NCBI GenBank assembly: GCA_947170225.1
Contig: CAMVSQ010000001.1
Location: forward strand, 62,001 to 126,000
Length of the DNA: 64,000 nucleotides
DNA from: an uncultured bacterium
GTDB lineage: Bacteria > Patescibacteriota > Gracilibacteria > Absconditabacterales > Absconditicoccaceae
Direction: 5' to 3'
The position numbers and the translations under genes were made by a program. The notes beneath the pieces are model-generated. The model worked only from the letters and a program-made list of their open reading frames with translations. It was not told the DNA's origin and ran no database searches. Below, piece after piece: positions 44,699-55,050 of the stretch; within the stretch, counting starts at the first letter, position 1, and each line of letters opens with the position of its first letter.

Positions 44699-44806
44699 GA
44701 AATCGGTGTTTTGACCTACGATATTTTATTTTACTTGCTTTTTGTGTCTTTTTGTGTAAAATATGGGTTAATAAATTTAATTTTGATTTTATTGTAAAAT
44801 TTTTAG

Positions 44807-45778
44807 ATGGATATAAGAAGTTTTTTGCACCAAAAAAAGGAAAATAGGGCAAAAAAAATTTGGGAAATGTCTACTGGTGCAATAATTGTAATTTTCATGG
44901 TTTGAATAGTTTGGTTAAATAAAACTAGTTCTGTGCAAAATATTGAGCATTTTATTTGAGAAAAAGTTTCTGTATCTGGAACTATATTTGTGGACAACAA
45001 CTACCCTACCAATACCCACAAATTGAGCAATATGCAGGAAAGTTTTTGACTAAAAGAAAGTCGCATAAATTTGAATAATTTTTTGGAAACTGAGGTTTTG
45101 ATTGAATGAAATATCAGTGAAATTACCGCAAAATATCCAATCTTGATAATAAATAAATTAAAAATACCAGCTTATAAATTATCTATTTCTGAAAATAGAT
45201 TTTTTTATACTGATAAATTGATATCTTTTGATTTTTCCAAAGATATTGATGTTTATTCCAAAAAAAATTGATGAGAGATTGTACTATATTACCAAAATGA
45301 GCCAATGTTGCGTGTTGATACATTTATTTGTAGCAATATAACTGAAACACAAAACTGCGAAAAATTGAAAAATAATTATATTGCAAATCTAAATGAAACC
45401 TTTGAATCACTTTTGTGATATACTTTTTATAGAAATGGCATCAATTCTCGAGTGGCATTTAATGATAGTAATCTGTGATATATATTTACGGTAGATAGCG
45501 ATGGTGATATGCTAAATCTATCTCATTTGATAAATATTGTAGATTCCAAATTTGTGCTAAACAATAAAAAAGATTTTGTTTTGTCTGGATGTAGTACACA
45601 AGATATTAAAATGACAAATATAACGAAATTGGATAAATGAATTATTGATGATGATCTGGTGAGGTTACATGTCACTTGACATGATTTGTCATGACAGGAG
45701 ATTTTGTGTAAACTAAATATAGATATTTTTGATGATTGGGAGATTACAAATGCTTCTGTAAATTTTGTGGAAAAATAG
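44807..45778 (+). CDS. membrane-anchored hypothetical protein
   Basis: 323 residues: basic N-terminus, one membrane helix at about residues 25-42 (GAIIVIFMVGIVWLN), then an extracytoplasmic domain of about 275 residues with an FtsQ/DivIB-like feel (FLETEVLIEGNISEITAKYP followed by beta-rich segments). The likeness is too weak to name it. Mixed TGA/GGN glycines mark it as a host gene. Ends TAG with a terminator just after. Confidence 0.68.
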
Positions 45779-45783
45779 ATTAT

Positions 45784-45814
45784 AAAAAATGTGGATTGAA
45801 CATCCACATTTTTT
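45784..45814. terminator. hairpin terminator
   Basis: AAAAATGTGGAT / ATCCACATTTTTT; serves the 44807 gene and possibly greA from the other side. Confidence 0.85.
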
Positions 45815-45829
45815 GTTTGAGAAGTAGTT

Positions 45830-46327
45830 TTATTTTACCTCCAATATTTTTACACTTTTTCTATCATTTCAAAGTCTCATTTTGACTTCGTCTCAAGCTT
45901 TGTGTCATTTAATTGCAGATCAGATTGGAGAATCTAATGAAATTAGTAGATCGTCTTTTGATCAATCATTGATTTTTACCTCTCATGTACCCACAATAGT
46001 GACTGAATATTTGTCTTTGTCTCATTCTATTTCCAGCTTTACTTTGGAACCGTATCATATAGTTCATTTTCCAGTTCATACTGCTTCTTCTTCTATAATT
46101 TCGGCATTTGCTAGCAACTTTTCCAATTCTGCAATTTTTGAATTTACAAAATCTTTGTCCTCCATCGCAGATTTATATTCAAAGTTTTCTGATAAGTCTC
46201 ACTGTGCTTTTGCTTCTGCTAATTTTTCCAAAATATCTGGGAGTTTTACCTCGCGTAATTCTTTTAGTTCCGCTACTAAATTGTTGTATCATTCTCTAGT
46301 AATATAATTTTTTTTTGAATCTTTCAT
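45830..46327 (-). CDS. greA: transcription elongation factor GreA
   Basis: 165 residues, the usual Gre length. An N-terminal coiled coil begins YITREGYNNLVAELKELR and contains AEAKAQGDLSENFEYKSA with the acidic tip (GDLSEN) that stimulates cleavage of backtracked RNA. The C-terminal domain has TIGYGSKVKLE and SPIGSAIKGHKAGDEV. GreA rescues stalled RNA polymerase. TGA glycines at QGDLSEN, SPIGSAI and KGHKAGD confirm code 25. The small gene at 46353 is directly upstream on the strand. Confidence 0.94.
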
Positions 46328-46352
46328 TGGTTTATACTGTAATTTTTTAAAA

Positions 46353-46664
46353 TTATTTTGACAATGTCCTTGATTTAAAGTTGTCAAATGCGTGATTTAC
46401 TAGATCGGCAAGGATAGCAAATCATTTGCGAGAGTAATCCAAAGACTGTCCATCGTATTCAAATCTAAAATCTCAATCGTATCAATCTGATACTTTGGAA
46501 ACTGTCACTTTTAGCACAACTTCTACATTTTCTCATTTGGCATAAATTTTTTTTAGAGTAGAAGACATTTTTTGATTTAAATTTTTGTCAACTATCATTT
46601 TTAGGTCATCTGTCATCACATCTGTCAAACCATTTAAGTTGTAGATTACATTTGGTTTTTGCAT
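46353..46664 (-). CDS. small protein, possibly HPF-like
   Basis: 103 residues, starting MQKPNVIYNLNGLTDVMTDD. The size and the pattern 'helix, VEVVLKVTVSK strand, FRFEYDGQSLDY strand, long helix' recall hibernation-promoting factors (HPF/RaiA), which bind idle ribosomes, but conserved HPF motifs are not obvious. Four glycines are TGA. It lies 25 bases upstream of greA, probably in one operon. Confidence 0.5.
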
Positions 46665-46756
46665 AATCGGGATATTTATATAGTAAAATTAAGTATAATA
46701 CTTATATAAAAGTAATAAACAAAACAAAGAAAAAATCAACACCAACAATCCAGAAT

Positions 46757-47254
46757 TTATAGTAAATTCATAAAATCTTGTTTTACATCGTTTTTCCTTT
46801 TTTTGTCTTGGAGTGCGTTGTATCATTTTCTAAACAACTCTCTGATATCTATATAGTAGATCAAGTTTAATACCTCTGAAATACTAGCTCGTTTGTAGAC
46901 TCACAAATATCATTCTACTGGCTTGATATCTACCAAATCTGGAGATCCATCGTATTTCATGAGAAAATATGTGACTTCTTTGTCAAATTTTCAATTTTTG
47001 TCTTCTAATCATGAAATGGTAGCTGTTCATAGATTTTGTACGATGCACAAAAGATTGATAGGGATTCATGTTTCTTCTGAAACTTCTCTAAGTGCTGCTT
47101 TTTCATAATTTTCACCTTCTTGTAATTTTCATTTTGGTGCTATTCGTTCTACTTTTCACGATAATGCATGTCTTTTGATCAACAAAAATTTTGGTTCTCA
47201 ATCAGTATCGTAATAATATATGACTCATCATGCACTTTTTACTAATTTGTTCAT
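46757..47254 (-). CDS. NUDIX hydrolase
   Basis: 165 residues with a full Nudix box (GKLQEGENYEKAALREVSEETGI) near residues 43-65, using TGA for the first Gly. FLLIKRHALSGKVERIAPKG is the preceding substrate-side strand. Substrate unknown; the wide spacing after the box resembles ADP-ribose or dinucleotide pyrophosphatases. A basic C-terminal tail (QDKKRKNDVK) is unusual. Preceded by a family B leader element. Confidence 0.87.
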
Positions 47255-47339
47255 AGAAAAAACTTATTGAATAAAATTTTAGTCACTAGTCGCTTGTCTC
47301 TATCTCTAGTCTCTAAAGTTATTAACTAGCGACTAATTA
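47255..47339 (-). repeat. 5'-leader repeat element (family B) before the NUDIX gene
   Basis: Minus strand: TAGTCGCTAGTTAATAAC, AGAGACTAGAGATAGAGAC, GCGACTAGTGACT, then AAAATTTTATTC and the ATG. Its first TAG is the stop of the 47333 gene. Confidence 0.78.
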
Positions 47340-47848
47340 TTTTTTTCAGTACTCATAATCCAATTTACAATTTTCAATAAAGATCTTGCTACAGGATTTG
47401 TTTCTTGTTTCCAATTTTTTATTTCGCTTTCTATCTTTGTCGCTGAGTTTGCTATTTGCTGAATCGCTTCTGGCGAGCGGGTTTTGAATTTATTTTCTTT
47501 TAATAATCTTTCAAACAATTCTTTTTCTTTTACTGTCTCTTTGCTATCTTTTTTTCTACTTCATTCAAACAAAACATCATCCAATTCTTTTTTTATTTCT
47601 GTCTGTGAATCTTGTAATTCTAGTCTTTTTTGTGTGTCCAATTGTAAATTGTCCAATGTGGAATCTATAGTCGAATTTTTTAATTTTTCCGATTTTTCAG
47701 TAATTTCTTCTTTCATTTTGGTTTCATCAATTTTTTTTCTTCACTCCAAAAAATTTTTTATAGATTCTCGTTTTTCTTGAAACCAATTTCAATTTTTCTT
47801 TTCAAGATTTGATCAATTATTTATATTATTTTCAATTTTTTCTACCAT
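47333..47848 (-). CDS. coiled-coil hypothetical protein
   Basis: 171 residues, almost wholly charged helix with Glu/Lys-rich heptads between residues 35 and 125 and no hydrophobic segment. Its place just after hrcA is where grpE often lies, but GrpE motifs (the C-terminal beta domain) are absent, so I do not call it that. Three TGA glycines. The stop TAG overlaps a family B repeat. Confidence 0.6.
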
Positions 47849-47874
47849 GATGATTTACGATTAAATTTGGATTT

Positions 47875-48543
47875 TTAATTTCATATCATTTCTACTACTT
47901 TGTTTAGTATTGCCACATTTCTTTTGTAATCTACTCTGGTATGACCGACAATACAAACCAATCATTCGTACTCCTCTACTACGATTTTGGCATAAAGGCA
48001 AGAAACTACGATATTTTTGTCTTCTATAAATGTGTAGTAAACTTTATTTTTTTTGAGCATTTTGGCATCTAAATGCTTTACGAGATTTTTGGTCTCTATG
48101 AGATCGATGATATATCTGGTAGTGTCGTACTCGGACATCAAATCTTCTCTCAAAATATTGTTCATACCGAGGTAATAATATTCATCATTTCTGAGAAATC
48201 ATACTACTACTCCATCAGCCACGGCTCACAAATTTTCTACCAGATATTTCAGTCATTTCCTAGCATTTTCCAGCTCTATATCTTGCTGTTCTAACTCCGA
48301 TTCCATACAATTTTCTATATAGGCAGAAAGTCCTGAAACTGTAGGAACTCTACCAGAGCTATTGTACGGCTGATAAACAAAGCCAGACTTTTCGAGCAAA
48401 TTCAAATATTTTCTCAATGTGGATGGTGCATATTCCACATTTTCTAGAGAATTTAGTGATTTGGATCAGACTGGGTCTCAACTGGAAATATATTGATCCA
48501 CTACTAGATCCAAAAGTGCCAATAATTTATCGTCTTTTTTCAT
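47875..48543 (-). CDS. hrcA: HrcA-like heat-shock repressor
   Basis: 222 residues. The N-terminal winged helix (LLALLDLVVDQYISSGDPVGSKSL, then PSTLRKYLNLLEKSGFV and NSSGRVPTVSGLSAYI) is strongly HrcA-like. The middle is much reduced compared with typical 340-residue HrcA. The C-terminal VVGHTRVDYKRNVAIL matches the family end. HrcA usually binds CIRCE operators upstream of chaperone genes; I see no CIRCE (TTAGCACTC-N9-GAGTGCTAA) in the window. Confidence 0.8.
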
Positions 48544-48651
48544 TTAAAATTTTTGGAAAAATAAATGAAATATGGATATTGGTGTTGTTATACAGATTAT
48601 AGATTGAAAAACAAGTGAGAAATGAAAATTTTGATATAAAATAAATTTTGG

Positions 48652-49524
48652 TTATGCGGTTTCATCAAAAAGTTTTAAATTTTTTAGCGGAGATAAATCT
48701 TGTTGAGGCACATAATTACGACCAGGCATATAGATTAGATAATAGTAGTTAAAACCTAATTTAAAGCACACCATATATTTTCAAGCGAAATAACAATCCA
48801 ATCAATCTTTTTGAAAATCTATTCATAATTCATACCAAAAAGTGTCCATATCATTTTTTGAAAATAATATTGTTGGTATTGAGTAGGATGTGTTTTTATA
48901 AAACATAGGATTTCCATATAATGTATTTAATTCTTTTATTAAATTATCTTCTATTTCTTTTATTGTTTCTTGTATGTTTCATGAAAAATAGTTAACTTCA
49001 AGTACTTTTTCTCACCAATTTTTTGCAAAATTTTGATCTTGTAATGGAAGTGGAAACGGCTCAGTTCAATCTCCCCACAACAATTTATCTCAGGATACTA
49101 CCATAGCTCTATCAATGTAATATAATGAGTTTCAGCTCACAAAAAAATTGAGAGGTCTATCCTTAAATAAAACTCTGAAATCATTTTCTATACCTGTAAA
49201 GAAAACAAAATAATGTTGCTCAAATGAAAGATTTAGCTGTGGTATTTTATATAAGGTTTGATACCCAGTTCATCTACATATGTATGGATCATACTTTTTT
49301 TGAGGAAGATGACAGTCTACTCACGAATCTAATAATTTTTGATATAAATCTTCAAGATTAAAATACAGGCGTATATTTTCATACCATTTTTCTTGAAATT
49401 CTATTTTAGGTTCCAGATGAGTTCATTGTTCTATTTGTTGTTTTTCTGCGATCAAAATTTGTTCATTATTATAGTATTTTAAATAAAATAATATAATAGC
49501 AGCTAAAATATATACTTTTTACAT
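48652..49524 (-). pseudogene. hypothetical exported protein with a stop at codon 2
   Basis: The frame is open from 49518 to TAA at 48652 (about 288 residues) and begins like a signal peptide (KVYILAAIILFYL). The only fitting start, ATG at 49524, is followed at once by TAA; AAA to TAA would explain it, giving MKKVYILAAI... Another ATG at 49529 is out of frame. So this is a recently damaged gene, a sequencing error or a gene using a rare start. The body is rich in aromatic residues and has several TGA glycines. Function unknown; nothing resembles a known domain. Confidence 0.6.
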
Positions 49525-49554
49525 TTCATTGCGATATATTTTCTATATATAAAG

Positions 49555-49589
49555 AATAGTTTCTATTTAATAAAATAGAAACTATTTTC
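49555..49589. terminator. long AT hairpin
   Basis: ATAGTTTTCTATTT / AAATAGAAACTAT (one bulged T) ending in T4; follows the gene ending at 49599 on the minus strand. Confidence 0.7.
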
Positions 49590-49598
49590 AAGAAAAAT

Positions 49599-50225
49599 TA
49601 ATTTAACCCAACCGTTATAAACTTATAATTACTACCTTCTGCATGTAATATAGAGTTCAATAGTTTAGAATACCGTACATATCCCTCATTTGATGAACTA
49701 GTCCTAGCCAAAGGATCTATGTAACAAACAATGCCATCATTTCCCCATTCTGGCTTTACTAATTTAGCTAGAAATTTTTACCAACTCTTTATTTCGCAAA
49801 AATTGGTCTATAGAAAGCCTAACCGGTGTGGCATTACAAAATTCGTCGATCGTGAGGAGTAGAAATCATTTGATTCACTGCATGATAGATATAAAATTAT
49901 AGTCATTTTCGATTATTTTTCGTTTCAATTTTTGTTCTCAAACTTGGTCCAATCATTTGGTAGATACATAGTAATTTGGATCATGTGCTCCAATATCAAT
50001 ATCTGCTATCTCTTCGCAATGCAAATCTGCAATCTGTTTTGTGTTTTTTTGATCCAAAAAAGATAAATAATCATCCAAAAAATCTATATTTTTCAAAATA
50101 TTGTTTAATTTATAGTAATGAAAATACTCCAGAGATTTTTCAATCTCTTCTTTTAGATATCAAGCAATATCTAGTGAATTGATATTTTCGAGTATTTGGG
50201 ATTTGATTATTTCTTTTTTTCACAT
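49599..50225 (-). pseudogene. hypothetical protein with a frameshift
   Basis: The first frame from ATG 50225 runs about 150 residues (DIDIGAHDPNYYVSTKGLD, FLLLTIDEFCNATPVRL) and stops at TAA 49764-49766. Shifting by one base at the A5 run near 49779 opens a second frame, FLAKLVKPEWGNDGIV..., which runs about 60 residues to TAA 49599. The joined product is about 208 residues. The second part has no start and no TGA, with all five glycines GGN, while the first part uses TGA. Likely one gene with an indel, real or sequencing-derived. Not a recognised family. Confidence 0.6.
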
Positions 50226-50237
50226 GATGTATCGTAA

Positions 50238-50909
50238 TTAAAGTTTAAATAGGTTGATTTGTGTATTTTTTTTGATGTAATTCAAAAGATGGATATCGTG
50301 AGTGAATAGCAATATAGTTTTTCACTCTTTGTTTAATCTCATTAGTACATCTGCTACTTTTTGTGTATTATCTCGGTCCAAATTTCATGTAGGCTCATCA
50401 GCGATAATGAGTTCTGGTTCATGGATTATAGCTCTAGCGATATTTACAAATTGTTTTTCTCATCCACTCAATTTTTTGATTGGTCTATCTTCAAATGGAA
50501 TTAAGTTTAACTCTTTTCTAATTCTATTGTATTTAGCTTCTATGGTAGCATCTCACATACCATAAATTTTTAGTGGATATATGATATTTTCTTTTACTGT
50601 CATGTAGTCTATCAATTTGTAATCTTGAAAAACTAGTCACAATTTCCTCCTATACATTTGGACTTCATCATCTGAATATTCTGAAATATCTGACATTTTA
50701 TAATGTATTACCCCTTTGGGTGCTTTTAGTTTGCGAGTTAGAAACTTGGAAAATACAGTTTTTCATGCTCACGATTTTCACATTAAGACTGAAAAATCTC
50801 ATTTGTATAGTGAAAAATTAAATTTATTGAAAAGTAATTCTGGAGTATCTCCAAATCCCCAAGTCAATTCATCTACATTTACAAGCAAATTGTGTTCTTT
50901 TTTTGCCAT
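50238..50909 (-). CDS. ftsE: FtsE-like ABC ATPase
   Basis: 223 residues, a lone ABC ATP-binding subunit. Walker A GKSGAGKTVFSKF, Q-loop LVFQDYKLID, signature KLSGGEKQFVNIARA, Walker B LIIADEPTGNLD and H-loop LLFTHD are all present. FtsE/LolD/MacB-type subunits share this pattern; size and the DEPTGNLD box favour FtsE, which with FtsX controls wall hydrolases at division. No FtsX or permease gene is adjacent, so the partner is unknown. Confidence 0.8.
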
Positions 50910-51111
50910 GATTGATTTATTACAAAATAAATTCACAAAATAATAATACACAAAAACAAAAAATAATGCAAAAAAAACACAGATACAAGACAACTTGAAT
51001 TTGACAAAATGTAAAAAATTAGTAAAAAGTGATTGAAAAATACTATAAAAAGATTATTTATAAGTTGTGATTTAAGTATTATTGAGTTTTTTATCGTCAT
51101 AAAATATAGCT

Positions 51112-52128
<1,017 letters not shown>

Positions 52129-52166
52129 GTTTTTTTGTCGATTTGGATTTTGAAATTTTGGACTAT

Positions 52167-52436
52167 TTATAAATTTTTATAAATATCTCCTCTGGAATCT
52201 GCATCAAAAAAGTTGATTATCACTTTATCGTCTATAATTTCATAAAGAAACCTATATTTTCAGATTCTTAATCTATAACAATGTGGTAATCATACTATAA
52301 TTTTGATATCCAATGTGTTTTCGTATGGATCAAATGCTAATTCTCTCAAAACTCTTTCAAATTGGGAGATTATCGGTTGTCATTTTTGTTTTAACAAAAA
52401 TTTTTGGACCTTTTTTTCTAAAAATATCTGGTACAT
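52167..52436 (-). CDS. RelE/ParE-family toxin
   Basis: 89 residues: YQIFLEKKVQKFLLKQK, then LPHCYRLRIGKYRFLYEIIDDKVIINFFDADSRGDIY, the RelE/ParE-like beta core with the basic RLRIGKYR strand. Such toxins cleave mRNA on the ribosome or poison gyrase; which one is not decidable here. It follows the antitoxin by 3 bases, the usual order. Two TGA glycines indicate the module is adapted to code 25. Confidence 0.87.
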
Positions 52437-52439
52437 ATT

Positions 52440-52706
52440 TTATTTCAATGTATCTAAAAATGAAAATGCCTCTACTGCATCTTTGCCATGACTACTCTCT
52501 TTATACGATTTTATATCTTGTGAAGTCGTTTTTTCCGTTGGAAAACTTAATTTCAGTAATGAATTATATTCATCCACACTCATAAATACTCAAACTGGCT
52601 TATTTTGAGAAAGTATAATTTTTTTACCATAGGAAAGATTTTTTACTACAGTAGCTGTATTATCTCTCAAATCAGAGATAGATACAAAGTCAGTTGCTGT
52701 TATCAT
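52440..52706 (-). CDS. Phd/YefM-family antitoxin
   Basis: 88 residues. FVSISDLRDNTATVVKNLSYGKKIILSQNKPVGVFMSVDEYNSL is the Phd/YefM DNA-binding fold, and the C-terminal 35 residues are the flexible toxin-binding tail. Probably autoregulates its own promoter with the toxin. Confidence 0.87.
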
Positions 52707-52871
52707 TTTCTTTTTTTATATGTTAAAAAATATCAGTATATTTATACATATTTTTACCCAGATTTCAAGAAAAAAATTTTCAACTAAAATTTTTAGACTT
52801 TTTTGTCACAAAATAATTTTTCATTCGTATAATATAATAGATATATATTTATTTCAAAAATGTTTTAATTG

Positions 52872-52970
52872 ATGAATATAGTTCATTGCTATAGAATACA
52901 TGCATTCGTGATTCCATGCCAATTAACATGGGATGAGGTTTTCCATAGCAAAAATATTTTTGAAAGTTAA
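52872..52970 (+). CDS. candidate leader peptide of the ABC exporter operon
   Basis: 32 codons, ATG to TAA, starting MNIVHCYRIHAFVIPCQ; no TGA, no glycine. Its last third (GAG GTT TTC CAT AGC) overlaps segment 1 of the downstream attenuator, the arrangement expected if ribosome position on the leader decides folding. A TATAAT box lies about 35 bases upstream. It could instead be a small independent gene. Confidence 0.5.
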   Translation: MNIVHCYRIHAFVIPCQLTWDEVFHSKNIFES

Positions 52971-53042
52971 TACAGTAAAAAGTTAAGATAAAAAATAATA
53001 TTAAGCTATGGAAAACCAATCAGAACTTCCATAGCTTTTTAT
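52937..53042 (+). promoter_or_regulatory. transcription attenuator before the ABC exporter operon
   Basis: Three segments. 1: GGTTTTCCATAGC (52937-52949). 2: GCTATGGAAAACC (53005-53017), perfectly complementary to 1 over 13 bases. 3: TTCCATAGCTT (53027-53037), which pairs with AAGCTATGGAA (53003-53013) to form a terminator followed by T5. Pairs 1:2 and 2:3 exclude each other. Confidence 0.75.
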
Positions 53043-53064
53043 TTTTAATTCATTATCTATTTAA

Positions 53065-54003
53065 ATGTCTTTATCAGTAAAAAATATCAAAATGTTAGAG
53101 GTTAAAAATGTAAAAAAGGATTTCTCCAGGAGGATCAAAAGTGGGAAATGGATGAAAGACCTTTTTACTCCAAAGTATGAGAAATTTCATGCATTGAAGT
53201 GAATCTCATTTAAGATTGAACAATGAGAAAAAGTAGCATTTATCTGACCAAATGGAGCCGGAAAATCTACAACGATTAAAGCAATTTTGGGAATATTACA
53301 CTATGACGGTGGAACAATCAAAATTTTTGATAAAGACCCAATGTCAAATAGAGAAGAAATTGCAAAGCAAACAGCATCAGTCTTTGGTCAAAGGAGCCAA
53401 CTACTCTACCACCTACCTTTGATTGATAGCTTCAATTTTTTTAGGATCATGTATGATATTCCAAAAGACAAATTTGAAGAGAGATTGAATCATTTTTCAG
53501 AGAAATTTGGACTGAAAGAATTTTTAGATCAGCCCGTTAGGAAATTAAGTCTTGGACAAAGGATGAAATGAGAAATCGTAGCATCACTACTTCATGAGCC
53601 AAAAGCAATTTTTTTGGATGAGCCTACTGTATGATTGGATATTATCGCAAAAAAAGTCTTGTATGAAATATTGAATGACATAAACAAAAAAGAAAATGTG
53701 ACAATCTTTTTGACTTCACATGATTTGAATGATATCGAGAATCTCTGTGATAGAGCGATAATAATCAATAGATGAGAAATTTTGTACGACGGACAGCTTG
53801 ATGACTTGATGGCTACTCATGCGAATAAGAAATTTATAAGGTATAAGGCGAAAGACACTTTACAGTGGGAAGAAATAGTAATCGAAAACGATCCAAAAAT
53901 AGTGCAAAAGACATTGAAGTATCTGTTTGAAAACAAAGATGTAGAAGATGTCAAAGTAGAAAATGTACCATTGGAAGATGTAATAGAAGAGTTTTATAAG
54001 TAG
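53065..54003 (+). CDS. ABC-2 exporter ATP-binding protein
   Basis: 312 residues. Walker A IGPNGAGKSTTIKAI, a Q-loop FGQRSQLLYHLPL, signature KLSLGQRMKGE and Walker B AIFLDEPTVGLD are present, with a C-terminal extension of about 80 residues. The HALKGISFKIEQGEKVAF start and the LGQRMK variant of the signature are typical of ATPases paired with DUF990-type permeases, a group that includes drug and viologen exporters. Two such permeases follow. ATG 53065 is used; ATG 53092 is an alternative. Expression is probably set by the upstream attenuator. Confidence 0.87.
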
Positions 54004-54008
54004 CCATC

Positions 54009-54123
54009 GTCATTCTGAGCGAAGCGAAGAATCTAAAAAAAAATCCTCCCCCCGCTTTAGCGGGGACCTCCTTTAAAAAGGAGGACAAGATTCTTCACTA
54101 CACTACGTTTCGTTCAGAATGAC
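54009..54123. repeat. palindromic repeat, family A copy 3
   Basis: GTCATTCTGAGCGAAGCGAA ... CGTTCAGAATGAC, with two nested hairpins in the centre (CCCCGCTTTAGCGGGG and CCTCCTTTAAAAAGGAGG). Lies between the ATPase and the first permease. Confidence 0.85.
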
Positions 54124-54156
54124 ATATAAACAACATTTATCATAATAATATATAAA

Positions 54157-54942
54157 ATGAAAAAGTACTTACAGTTTTTAAAATATGCATTTAAGGAGCA
54201 ACGACAATATAGGACAAACTTTTTTGCTAGTATGGGGACAATGATTTTCAATGATGCATGTTTTGTGGTAATATTTCTAATATTTTTGGATTATTTCACT
54301 GGGACATGATTAACTTTTGGAAATTTCTTGGCATTATTTGGTATTTCTACTATGTGATATGGAGTAGTCCATGGATTACTTTTTAATATTTGAGATTTGC
54401 CAGAAATTATAGAAAAGTGAAAATTGGATTATTATTTAAGCTTTCCTGTAAAAACACTACCCTTTTTGGCAAGTATGAAGGTATGAGTGACTGATTTATG
54501 AGATATTGTTTTTTGACTAATTTGTCTGATAATTTATGCTTTTGCATTTTCTGGACAGGTAGCAACAATTGTGATAGCAAAAGGAATTCTAATATTTGGT
54601 CTATCTAGCACAATAATATTAGGATTGTATATTTTGGCCTGAAGTGTCTCATTTTGGCTACAAAAATGATCAAAAATGGCAGATTTATTTAATAGTATGT
54701 TTGTATCATTTTCGCAGTATCCACCAGAAATTTATGAAAGCAATAAAATAATCTACATATTTATGTGTTTATTGCTATTCCCTTGAGTGATATTACCATA
54801 CAAAATGATGATTTGAACCGCTACAATTTGACAGCGATTACTTTTGATTTGATTCGCTATAGCAATATTTGTGGTATGAATACTAATATTTAGAAGATGA
54901 CTAAAAAGGTATTCTAGTGGAAATCTAGTCCACCAAATGTAG
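54157..54942 (+). CDS. ABC-2 permease, first (DUF990-like)
   Basis: 261 residues with six predicted membrane segments (ACFVVIFLIFLDYF, ALFGISTMGYGVVHGL, VFGLICLIIYAFAF, TIILGLYILAGSVSFWL and two late ones). The conserved LPEIIEKGKLDYYLSFPV loop between helices 2 and 3 is typical of this permease family. Many membrane glycines are TGA. Separated from the next permease by a family A repeat. Confidence 0.82.
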
Positions 54943-54950
54943 AAGGACCC

Positions 54951-55020
54951 GTCATTCTGAGGAGCATTGCAACGAAGAATCTAAAACATTAAATAGATTC
55001 TTCGCTTCGCTCAGAATGAC
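54951..55020. repeat. palindromic repeat, family A copy 4
   Basis: GTCATTCTGAGGAGC ... AGATTCTTCGCTTCGCTC-AGAATGAC, between the two permease genes. Confidence 0.88.
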
Positions 55021-55050
55021 AATATCCCATTTAAAAACTAACTTACTAAA

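Noticed and set aside
47333-47848. GrpE following hrcA
   Set aside because: Position fits, but the protein is only charged coiled coil and lacks the C-terminal GrpE beta domain.
52872-52970. Known metabolite riboswitch before the ABC operon
   Set aside because: I could not match a known aptamer core; the leader ORF plus exclusive hairpins explains the sequence better.
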